From assembly GCF_000009265.1 (NCBI RefSeq), contig NC_008378.1:434001-498000 (forward strand): a stretch of DNA of 64,000 bases, given 5' to 3'. Under the pieces are notes generated by a model that saw nothing but the letters and a program-made list of their open reading frames with translations, was not told where the DNA came from and made no database searches. Below are positions 45,067 through 52,019 of this stretch, piece by piece. The first letter of the stretch is position 1, and the number at the start of each line of letters is the position of its first letter. A program made the position numbers and the translations under genes. Source of the DNA: Rhizobium johnstonii 3841 (GTDB taxonomy: Bacteria; Pseudomonadota; Alphaproteobacteria; Rhizobiales; Rhizobiaceae).

Positions 45067-46317
45067 TCAGCCCTTGAGCTTTGCGGCGTCGAGACCGTTG
45101 CTGGTGCAGAACAGATTGCTCTCCGTCTCCCCATAGGCCGAATAGGGCAGAGGCTTGATCGGCGCCGGGTAGGCGTTCACCACCTTGCTCTGGCCGTCCG
45201 CCTGCCATTGCCCGATGCGCGGCGTCAGCCAGCAATGCAGGTTGTCGGGGTCGGTGGTCACCTTGCCGCCGGGCGCTTCGTAGGTTTGGCTGCGAATTCC
45301 GGCCCTGATCGCGTCCGCGGACAGGTCGCCGGATTTTTCGACGGCCTGCTTCCACAGGAAGACCTGAAAATAGGCGGCTTCGAGAGAATGGTAGGTGACG
45401 GCTTTCGGATCGTTGACGAAGGTCCTGAAGCGATCGATGAAGCTCTTGTTCGCCGGCGTGTCGATCGACATAAAATAGGGGAAGGAGGTGTAGCTTCCGG
45501 CGGCATATTCGGCGCCCATCGCCGCGATCTCGATTTCGGAGGTGACCGTCGCGCAGATCGGCAGAACCTCCTGCGAGAGCCCCTGGTTCTTGAACTCGCG
45601 GTAGAAGGCGATGATGGAGTCGCCGACCACGTTGGACAGGACCACGTCGGCGCCCGACTCCTTGATCTTGCTGACCATGACGGCCCATTCCGAATGGCCA
45701 AGTTCCAGATATTCGTCCGCCACCCACTCGGCGCCGGCTGCCTCGATCAGCTTCTTGGAAACCTTAGCCATTTCGCGCGGATAGACATAGTTCGAGCCGA
45801 CGATGAAGAATTTCTTCTTGCCCAGTTTCTCGACGATCCAGGGAATGTAGTTGGAGAGCTGCTGGTTCGGAACGGCGCCGGAATAGACGACGTTGCGCGA
45901 GCACTCGAAGCCTTCGTAATGCGTCTGGTAGAACAGCATGGCGCCACGTCGCTCGAAGATCGGCAGCACGGCCTTGCGGCTTGCTGATGTGTGGCAGCCG
46001 AACACGGTCGAAATCTTGTCCTTGAGGATCAGTTTCGAAGCCTTCTCGCTGAAGGTTTTCGGATCGGAAGCACCGTCTTCGACGACCACCTCGACGGGGC
46101 GACCGAGTACACCGCCGGTCGCGTTGATTTCGGCCACGGCCATCATGACGCCGTTCGCCAGAAGCTTCTCGGCAACCGAAAGCCCGCCCGTCTGCGAGTA
46201 AAGCGCGCCGACCTTGATGGCATCGGCTGCGAAGGCGCGGCTGCCCAGAGCCGGCAGGGCGAGTGCGGCGGAAGCGGTCGCTGCGGTTTTCAGAAATTCA
46301 CGTCTGTTGAACACCAT
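45067..46317 (-). CDS. urtA: Urea/short-chain amide ABC transporter substrate-binding protein (UrtA/FmdD-like)
   Basis: The 416-residue periplasmic receptor has a Tat-type signal peptide (NRREFLK twin-arginine motif, hydrophobic Ala/Leu core, cleavage near AFAAD). The mature part has IKVGALYSQTGGLSVAEK, the GCHTSASRKAVLPIFE region and FYQTHYEGFECSRNVVYSG, typical of UrtA and FmdD proteins binding urea or short amides. The start at 46317 follows AAGGGGAA. Its leader contains a terminator overlapping an ANTAR-type hairpin, so expression is probably controlled by antitermination through the AmiR-like protein encoded just upstream. Confidence 0.92.
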   Translation of the reverse strand: MVFNRREFLKTAATASAALALPALGSRAFAADAIKVGALYSQTGGLSVAEKLLANGVMMAVAEINATGGVLGRPVEVVVEDGASDPKTFSEKASKLILKDKISTVFGCHTSASRKAVLPIFERRGAMLFYQTHYEGFECSRNVVYSGAVPNQQLSNYIPWIVEKLGKKKFFIVGSNYVYPREMAKVSKKLIEAAGAEWVADEYLELGHSEWAVMVSKIKESGADVVLSNVVGDSIIAFYREFKNQGLSQEVLPICATVTSEIEIAAMGAEYAAGSYTSFPYFMSIDTPANKSFIDRFRTFVNDPKAVTYHSLEAAYFQVFLWKQAVEKSGDLSADAIRAGIRSQTYEAPGGKVTTDPDNLHCWLTPRIGQWQADGQSKVVNAYPAPIKPLPYSAYGETESNLFCTSNGLDAAKLKG

Positions 46318-46426
46318 CTTGGTTCCCCTTTTTTTGATTGGCGCGGACGGCGGCAGAGCCCGCCAAACGGCGAGACTTTCATGCCGAAAAATGGATAGAG
46401 GACTGACGTCACTGTCAGCAAACAAC

Positions 46427-46459
46427 AAAAAACCCGCGAGGCTTGTCACAGCCTGCGGG
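46427..46459 (-). terminator. Rho-independent terminator in the urtA leader
   Basis: On the minus strand the RNA reads CCCGCAGGCT, a 6-base loop, AGCCTCGCGGG and then six Us (46432-46427). The stem has 10 bp with one bulged C. It lies about 110 bases before the urtA start and after amiR, so it acts as an attenuator unless disrupted. Confidence 0.85.
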
Positions 46460-46477
46460 CATCCTTGCCATCACCGC
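46455..46477 (-). promoter_or_regulatory. Candidate ANTAR antiterminator hairpin of urtA
   Basis: The RNA segment GGC-AAGGAT-GCC (46469-46458) forms a small hairpin whose six-base loop has A at position 1 and G at position 4, the consensus for ANTAR-bound hairpins. The stem can be extended by GCG/CGC pairing across a 5-base bulge (46477-46455). Its 3' arm overlaps the 5' arm of the terminator, so the two structures exclude each other. The first hairpin of the usual ANTAR pair was not identified. Confidence 0.55.
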
Positions 46478-46502
46478 ATCACGGCTGCGCCGCGTGCAAC
46501 AG

Positions 46503-46537
46503 CGGCACATGGCTTCGTCAAACGAAGGGATGTGCCG
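46503..46537 (-). other. Strong hairpin after amiR
   Basis: CGGCACAT (8 bp), a symmetric 2x2 internal loop, CTTCGT (6 bp) and a 3-base loop make a near-perfect 35-base hairpin between amiR and the urtA attenuator. It has no T-tract. It could be an RNA processing or stability element, or an upstream part of the regulatory leader. Confidence 0.6.
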
Positions 46538-46566
46538 GAGGTGTTTTGTTGGAAACACGTGAAAAA

Positions 46567-47175
46567 CTAATCATGTTTTTGGGGCGGGCGCAAGAGCTGT
46601 TCGGCGTTGATAATCGAATTGGCGATTTCATCGATCGGCACCCGCCGAGCCATCGCCTGGTCGCGCATTTCACGATACGCCTCATTCTCGCTGGTGCCGC
46701 GATTGGCCATCAGAATGGCTTTGGCCCGAGCAAGTTTCTGGTCGCCCAGTACCTTGCGTTTGTATTTGCGCGCTTCCTTGACGAGCTTTTGCCGCTCCAG
46801 CCACAGGTTGCGGGCGATGGCGAGATTGGTCAGCAGGCCAAAGGGTTTGATCGGTCTTTCGACAATGGCGAGTGCGCCGCTTTCCAGAACGATCTGCAGC
46901 GTCGAGGGGTTTTCGTAACCGACGATGGCAAGCATGGTCGGGGCAGGATTGGGGAAAGACTTCAGCAGGCGTTCGATTTCCGGTCGCGCCTCATCTTCCA
47001 TCGCGAGGAAGACGACATCTGTCCCGTGCGGCAACTCGGCAGGCACCGGCCAAAGGCAACTGACCGTACAGCCGATACGGCGCAGGTGATCGACGAGAAA
47101 CTCTCCTTCGGATGTCCGGGGGTGGATGACCAGAACCTTGAGATCCCGCAAATCTCTGAGAAGGGCGAAAGACAT
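46567..47175 (-). CDS. amiR: ANTAR-domain transcription antiterminator (AmiR-like)
   Basis: The 202-residue protein has an N-terminal pseudo-receiver domain (LRDLKVLVIHPRTSEGEFLV) without the usual phosphorylation-site pattern, a coiled-coil-like linker, and a C-terminal ANTAR domain (LARAKAILMANRGTSENEAY, then REMRDQAMARRVPIDEIANS). In Pseudomonas AmiR is held by AmiC and, when amides bind AmiC, prevents termination in the amidase leader. Here amiR directly follows amiC and precedes the urtA attenuator, so it likely controls that attenuator and the one before amiC. Confidence 0.9.
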   Translation of the reverse strand: MSFALLRDLRDLKVLVIHPRTSEGEFLVDHLRRIGCTVSCLWPVPAELPHGTDVVFLAMEDEARPEIERLLKSFPNPAPTMLAIVGYENPSTLQIVLESGALAIVERPIKPFGLLTNLAIARNLWLERQKLVKEARKYKRKVLGDQKLARAKAILMANRGTSENEAYREMRDQAMARRVPIDEIANSIINAEQLLRPPQKHD

Positions 47176-47187
47176 CGTCGCTCCCTC

Positions 47188-48339
47188 TCAAACCTGAACA
47201 CGATGCGGGAAAGTCCGCGTCAAGTCCGGGCGATATTCTCGCATGAACGGGTCTGGCGCCACCCGGAGCGACGGATCATAGACGATGTCGTAGTCGCCCT
47301 GTGGATTCACCCTTGCCACTCTTGGCCACAGATGCGTGTGGTTTGTCGTCCGGTCTATCTTTACCGCGCCCTGCGGGGCATCGTACTCGACATCATAGAG
47401 AGCCGGCAGAAGCTGCTCAAGCCCGTCGCCACCGGCGCGCTGCAAAGCCGCCGCATAGAGATAAACCTGGAAATAAGCCGCTTCGGCCGGCGCGGTCGGC
47501 AGCATCTGCAGGCCGTATCGCTGTTGGTAAGCCGAGACGAAGGCGCGGGCGCGGGGCGTATCCAGAGAGGCGAAGAAGGGGGCTGCGGTGATATGCCCCT
47601 CGGCCACATCCGGCCGCATACGGATCACGTCCGCCTCGCTGGTCGACTGGCTCGCGATCGGCATTGTCGCCGCATCGAATCCGGCCTCCTTGAACGCCGT
47701 GTAGAAGGGAATGATACCGTCGCCGACGATCGTCGAATAGATGACATCCGGCTGTGCCGCGCGAATATGCTGGATGATCTTTGCAACGTCCTCGTTTTTG
47801 AGGTTCAGGGGAACATACATCTCGTCCAGCACCTGTCCGCCCAGCTGGAGAAACAGGTCGCTGATCGTCCGATTGGATTCATAAGGATAGACGTAGTTCG
47901 ACCCCACAAGGAAGACCCGCTTTCCATAATGCTCGGTCAGGAAGTCAACGAGCTGGACGGAGTTCTGGTTGGGGGCGGCTCCTGTATAGATGCAGTGACG
48001 GGAGTATTCGAATCCCTCGTAGAGCGTCGGGTAAAACAGCAGTGCATCACGGGCCTCGATGACGGGCAGAACAGCTTTGCGGGTGCTCGACATATGGCAA
48101 CCGAAAACGACCCGGACCCGGTCTTCGTCGCAAAGCTTGACTGCAAGTTCCTTGTAGAGATTAGGCGTCGATTGCGGATCATAGGCGATGGGTTCGATCG
48201 CCCGGCCGAGCACGCCGCCCGCCGCGTTGATCTCATCGATCGCCAGCACGGTCGCGGCCTTTTGGGTTTTTTCCACGGCTCCGGTCACACCCGTTTCGGA
48301 GAACAGCACACCGACCCGCCAGTTTTCTGAATGCATCAT
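47188..48339 (-). CDS. amiC: AmiC-like amide sensor (cytosolic paralogue of UrtA)
   Basis: The 383-residue protein has the type I periplasmic-binding fold (WRVGVLFSETGVTGAVEKTQ) but no signal peptide, so it stays in the cytosol as AmiC does. It shares long motifs with the UrtA-like receptor of the same operon, such as VFGCHMSSTRKAVLPVIE and FYPTLYEGFEYSRHCIYTGA. In Pseudomonas AmiC binds short amides and releases AmiR. Start is the ATG at 48339 after GGTGGG, only a few bases behind the T-tract of an attenuator. AmiR follows after 12 bases. Confidence 0.88.
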   Translation of the reverse strand: MMHSENWRVGVLFSETGVTGAVEKTQKAATVLAIDEINAAGGVLGRAIEPIAYDPQSTPNLYKELAVKLCDEDRVRVVFGCHMSSTRKAVLPVIEARDALLFYPTLYEGFEYSRHCIYTGAAPNQNSVQLVDFLTEHYGKRVFLVGSNYVYPYESNRTISDLFLQLGGQVLDEMYVPLNLKNEDVAKIIQHIRAAQPDVIYSTIVGDGIIPFYTAFKEAGFDAATMPIASQSTSEADVIRMRPDVAEGHITAAPFFASLDTPRARAFVSAYQQRYGLQMLPTAPAEAAYFQVYLYAAALQRAGGDGLEQLLPALYDVEYDAPQGAVKIDRTTNHTHLWPRVARVNPQGDYDIVYDPSLRVAPDPFMREYRPDLTRTFPHRVQV

Positions 48340-48347
48340 CGCCCACC

Positions 48348-48387
48348 AAAAAATAAAAAAGCTCCCGCCCGTTTCCGGTCGAGAGCT
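48348..48387 (-). terminator. Rho-independent terminator in the amiC leader
   Basis: The minus-strand RNA forms AGCTCTCG paired with CGGGAGCT (one G-U pair), with an inner CCG-GAAA-CGG stem-loop, followed by a U-rich run (48359-48348). It ends about 9 bases before the amiC start codon. A terminator at this point only makes sense as an attenuator. Confidence 0.85.
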
Positions 48388-48396
48388 ACCCTGCTC
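48383..48396 (-). promoter_or_regulatory. Candidate ANTAR antiterminator hairpin of amiC
   Basis: GAGC-AGGGTA-GCTC (48396-48383) is a 4-bp hairpin with a hexaloop having A at position 1 and G at position 4. Its 3' arm GCTC is also part of the 5' arm of the terminator, so formation of one prevents the other. The pattern AGC-AxxGxx-GCT matches the known ANTAR target consensus. Confidence 0.6.
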
Positions 48397-48529
48397 ATGG
48401 AATATCAGCGGCTCATTGAAGCCTGCCGATCCATGATGTCAGTTTCCGTGTCCGGTGACAATAGCGGAACGAAAGGCACCTTTCATCGCGATGATCGCTG
48501 TCGGCGTAGTGGCGTTGCTTTGTCCCGGC

Positions 48530-48706
48530 TACTTCATGACCCACTGGCCTTCACGCATCGCGCGCGAACGGGATGAGATTGATCCGCCTGTTAGAATTCA
48601 TCCCTTCAAAGCGCATCTAGTCGTTTGTCGGATCGAAGATGATGAGACAATTTTTGTAGTACGAATTCGCCACGCCCATGAAGATTGGGCAACTGATTCA
48701 ATTTAG
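48530..48706 (+). pseudogene. ParE/RelE-type toxin fragment (C-terminal part)
   Basis: Translation gives ARERDEIDPPVRIHPFKAHL followed by VVCRIEDDETIFVVRIRHAHEDW, which is the C-terminal half of a ParE-family toxin. The N-terminal half is not present and the residues before it do not fit the family. No antitoxin gene is next to it. It is probably a relic. Confidence 0.6.
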
Positions 48707-48803
48707 CGACGCCTCGGATGGAACTGTGGGATTTGGTGTGTCTCAGGTTCGAATCGGTTCAAGACCCTCAATTGGGCAGACCCTTACCAAGGGCTCGTGT
48801 GGA

Positions 48804-49715
48804 CTACGCGTTACGCCGCCAATTGCCAGGCGTGGTGCCGACGATACCCGCAAAGACGCGCGTGAAATGGCTTTGGTCCGCGAAGCCGCAGGCGATGGCC
48901 ACTTCGGCGAGAGGAGTATTTGAGGTCCGCAAGATGTCGCGGGCACGGCTTATTCGCTCACGAAGGACCCATTGATAGGGCGTCATACCGGTCGTTTGAC
49001 GAAAAGCGCGAATGAAATAGCCACGTGACAGGTTGCAGACCTGGGCGACGTCGGAAATCGACACGTTGCCATCAAGGTTTTCGAGAAGCAGGCTTTTCGC
49101 CAGATCCTCCTGCGCCCGCGAAAGGCTACCCGACCTATCGGAGCCTACCATTGGCCGGCCGCCGTAGCGCTGGACCAGGTAGGTGCCGATGGCGGTCGTC
49201 ATTTGTTCGACGAAAAGCGCGTTGGCTTCGTCTGGCTTTTCGAGCGCCGGGATCAGCGCCCGAGCGAGATTGGCAAGCACAATATCTTTTGATGCTGTTT
49301 CAACTGACAGCGACGTTATGCCGGGCATTTCAGCATCATCGGCAATTTTGCCGAGGGAGGCTGGCGAAATCTCAAACAACACGAAATCGAAAGGACCGCG
49401 GAGATCCGCCTTGTAGGCGTGCGAGAGATCGCGAATATAGATCGAGTTCTCGGTAAAGTCGTGGGTTGTCGCACGATGTTCGTGGAAGATGCGTCGCGTG
49501 TGGCCGCCGAGCGAGGAAACCCCCACGACGAACCCTCGATCGCTTGCCGGTGTCATGACCTGATCGAGTTCAGTGTTGACTGTCGCCTTACGAAAGATAT
49601 CGATGTCTGAACCAGGAAGGCTTTGGTTGATCGACAACTGCTTCAACGAGCACCCGAACCCGTCGGTCGAGTTTCCGGTGGAAGATTGCTGGCGGAGGGG
49701 GAGGACTTGGACCAC
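48804..49715 (-). CDS. AraC-family transcriptional regulator
   Basis: The 303-residue protein has an N-terminal sensing domain and a C-terminal AraC DNA-binding domain (SISDVAQVCNLSRGYFIRAF, then EVAIACGFADQSHFTRVFAG). The GTG start at 49715 has no clear ribosome site; a later Met is possible, but the sensing domain seems to begin near residue 40. It is divergent from a second, distantly related AraC gene at 49930. Both share the pattern of a loop with a Pro-rich strand followed by ALIPALEKPDEA / ALIPMFDMPDEV. Its target is unknown. Confidence 0.88.
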   Translation of the reverse strand: MVQVLPLRQQSSTGNSTDGFGCSLKQLSINQSLPGSDIDIFRKATVNTELDQVMTPASDRGFVVGVSSLGGHTRRIFHEHRATTHDFTENSIYIRDLSHAYKADLRGPFDFVLFEISPASLGKIADDAEMPGITSLSVETASKDIVLANLARALIPALEKPDEANALFVEQMTTAIGTYLVQRYGGRPMVGSDRSGSLSRAQEDLAKSLLLENLDGNVSISDVAQVCNLSRGYFIRAFRQTTGMTPYQWVLRERISRARDILRTSNTPLAEVAIACGFADQSHFTRVFAGIVGTTPGNWRRNA

Positions 49716-49929
49716 GACGCAGTTCTTTCATTTCTAGACACTCGAACAGGGGACCTGCCGGCTTTGGTCGCTTTCCCACGGTAAGCTTGCCTCACGACAA
49801 TTTATTAAATCGGCCCCGCGAGGATCCTTTTGTTCAAGATTGCCGTTTGAAACCTGTGTAGGAAACTTTGACGCGCGGCATCTCGTCGGTACGGCTATAC
49901 AGTCCCCAGCCAGGATGATCGAGACACAT

Positions 49930-50835
49930 ATGAGTGAGGCGTTGACAATCAGTGAGAGAATTGCGGCGTGTTTTGGGATTAATGCCGCAAGGGCGCTGGC
50001 AATCAGGCCTCTTTACAAGGCAAAGCTCGCTGTCGTCCATCTCGAGCACTCCTATGACAGTAGCGAACACACAATCGTCCTGCCGGCTGATGACGCCTTT
50101 CTGGTCATGCTCTATCTCGTTGACGTTGATCATTGCGACGTCCTGCCGGACGGAGCACGGACACCTCGGAAGACCTATTCCAGAGGTTCTATGTGTCTCA
50201 TCAGTTTGAGGAATGGGGCCGCAATTTCTGTTCGTGGCCGCTTCGAAGCACTGGCGTTTCATATCCCAAGCGCGCTTTTTGTCGAGCTCGCGGAGGAAGC
50301 GGGCGAGCCGCGTATTGATGACCTCACAACCTGCCGCGGGATTGACGATCAGGTGGTCCGCAATATCGGCGCTGCACTGATACCGATGTTCGACATGCCG
50401 GACGAGGTCAGGGATACACTGCTTCCTCATATCGGATTAGCGCTAAGCGCCCATCTTGCGCATCGTTACGGGCGGTCCCCCATCCAGCACCTGTCGGGCA
50501 CCGGTCGGCTGTCTCCGCTGCAGGAAAAGCGCATCAAGGCGTACATAGCTGCGAACTTATCGGGCGGCACACCGGTCGATAAGATTGCCGAAGCCTGCGG
50601 ATTTTCAGTCGATGAGCTCTGTTCCGGATTCTTGAACACGACCGGGCAGTCTGTTTCGGAATGGATTTCGTCATATCGAATAAGCAGAGCCCAGTCGCAA
50701 CTGAGCAGAACAGGTGAAACCATTGCCCGGATCGCTGAAGAGTGCGGGTTTCCGGACGAAAATGAACTCGTTGCAACATTCACGAGGGTCGTGGGGGTGC
50801 ATCCTGCGGCTTGGCGCTCGAGCAACCGACACTAA
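49930..50835 (+). CDS. AraC-family transcriptional regulator
   Basis: The 301-residue protein has the same architecture as its divergent neighbour: sensing domain, then AraC helix-turn-helix units (PVDKIAEACGFSVDELCSGF, then RIAEECGFPDENELVATFTR). The second unit departs from the usual GF-D-SHF-R-F pattern (GFPDENELVATF). The ATG at 49930 is chosen; 49915 is an in-frame alternative. It converges with the chloroperoxidase-like hydrolase gene, which it might regulate; this is inference. Confidence 0.85.
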   Translation: MSEALTISERIAACFGINAARALAIRPLYKAKLAVVHLEHSYDSSEHTIVLPADDAFLVMLYLVDVDHCDVLPDGARTPRKTYSRGSMCLISLRNGAAISVRGRFEALAFHIPSALFVELAEEAGEPRIDDLTTCRGIDDQVVRNIGAALIPMFDMPDEVRDTLLPHIGLALSAHLAHRYGRSPIQHLSGTGRLSPLQEKRIKAYIAANLSGGTPVDKIAEACGFSVDELCSGFLNTTGQSVSEWISSYRISRAQSQLSRTGETIARIAEECGFPDENELVATFTRVVGVHPAAWRSSNRH

Positions 50836-50930
50836 CAGAAAACCATCGAGCAGCACTGCTGGGCTTTGAGCTCAGCTTCGCTCAGGACTGTCCTGGTGAC
50901 AGCCTGCTTGGTCGGGTTTGTTCGGCCGGA

Positions 50931-50961
50931 TCCGGGTGCAGCGTGGGCAGCCACACCCGGA
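50931..50961. terminator. Hairpin between convergent AraC and hydrolase genes
   Basis: TCCGGGTG (50931-50938) and CACCCGGA (50954-50961) form an 8-bp stem with a 15-base loop. It lies just after the stop codons of the two convergent genes. No long T-tract is present on either side, so termination would be weak or of another type. Confidence 0.4.
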
Positions 50962-50969
50962 CGGTCCAA

Positions 50970-51950
50970 TTAAGCCTGGATAAATGCCAAGAGGTCGGCG
51001 TTCAGGACCTCAGCATGCGTTGTCAGCATGCCGTGCGGATAACCCTGATAGACCTTGAGGGTGCCATTCTGCACCAGTTTGACGGACAGCTTGCCAGCGT
51101 TGTCGATGGGCACGACCTGATCGTCGTCGCCGTGCATAACGAGCGTCGGAACAGTGATTGCCTTCAGGTCTTCCGTCTGATCGGTCTCGGAAAAGGCCTT
51201 GATCCCATCGTAATGAGCCTTGGCGCTACCCATCATGCCCTGCCGCCACCAATTCTGGATGACGCCTGGATAGACCTTCGCGTCGGGACGGTTGAAGCCG
51301 TAGAACGGACCGGTGGGGAAATCGACGAACAGCTGTGCGCGGTTATCGGCCACCCCCTTGCGAATGCCGTCGAAGACTTCCATCGGAAGGCCGCCCGGAT
51401 TTGTCTCCGTCTTCAGCATCAGCGGCGGAACGGCGGAAACCAGAACGGCCTTGGCGACGCGCCCGGAAGGCTGGCCATATTTTGCCACATAGCGAGCGAC
51501 TTCCCCGCCGCCGGTTGAATGGCCGATATGAACGGCGTTCTTTAGATCGAGCGCTTCGACCACGGCGAAGGCATCGGCGGCATAGTGGTCCATGTCGTGA
51601 CCGTCAGAAACTTGAGCAGAGCGGCCGTGGCCACGGCGGTCATGGGCGACGACGCGGAAGCCCTTTGCCAGGAAGAACAGCATCTGCGCATCCCAATCGT
51701 CCGACGAGAGCGGCCAGCCGTGGTGAAAGACGATCGGCTGGGCATCCTTCGGACCCCAATCCTTGTAGAAGATTTCGACGCCGTCCTTGGTGGTGATGTA
51801 GCCCATTCTATTGTCTCCTTTGATTGAGGTGGGGGTGGAGGAAATGTTGGCAGCAAACCCGAAAGATGTGGGGAGTGCCATGGCTGCGGCGGCGGCAGCG
51901 CCGGAAAGCAATGCGCTGCGGCGGGTGATGGAAGGGAAGTTCTCGGTCAT
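50970..51950 (-). CDS. Alpha/beta hydrolase, non-heme chloroperoxidase-like, Tat-exported
   Basis: The 326-residue protein starts with a Tat signal ([19 protein letters not shown]). The hydrolase part has the oxyanion region [14 protein letters not shown], the nucleophile elbow GHSTGGG, the acid HGDDDQVVP and the final His in YPHGML. These features define the cofactor-free haloperoxidase/esterase group (bromoperoxidase BpoC/chloroperoxidase CpoF-like). An in-frame Met at residue 49 (GYITTKDG) would give the cytosolic form common in relatives, so the signal may be an added feature. It is the last gene of the LysR-linked cluster. Confidence 0.9.
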   Translation of the reverse strand: MTENFPSITRRSALLSGAAAAAAMALPTSFGFAANISSTPTSIKGDNRMGYITTKDGVEIFYKDWGPKDAQPIVFHHGWPLSSDDWDAQMLFFLAKGFRVVAHDRRGHGRSAQVSDGHDMDHYAADAFAVVEALDLKNAVHIGHSTGGGEVARYVAKYGQPSGRVAKAVLVSAVPPLMLKTETNPGGLPMEVFDGIRKGVADNRAQLFVDFPTGPFYGFNRPDAKVYPGVIQNWWRQGMMGSAKAHYDGIKAFSETDQTEDLKAITVPTLVMHGDDDQVVPIDNAGKLSVKLVQNGTLKVYQGYPHGMLTTHAEVLNADLLAFIQA

Positions 51951-52019
51951 TGTCGATTACCGTCATCCTTTATTGAGTATGATTGCGAGGGTAGCAGCGG
52001 ATGCCGCCCAACTGCGTCG

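Noticed and set aside
46465..48330. Plus-strand 621-codon frame opposite amiR and amiC
   Set aside because: The minus strand encodes well-conserved AmiR and AmiC proteins; the plus-strand frame has no domain and is a shadow.
48720..48800. tRNA-like segment containing GGTTCGAATC
   Set aside because: Only a T-loop-like string is present; no acceptor, D or anticodon arm can be paired around it.
50866..50890. GAGCTCAGCTTCGCTC repeat-like sequence as a terminator
   Set aside because: The stem is short and there is no T-tract; the hairpin at 50931-50961 is stronger.
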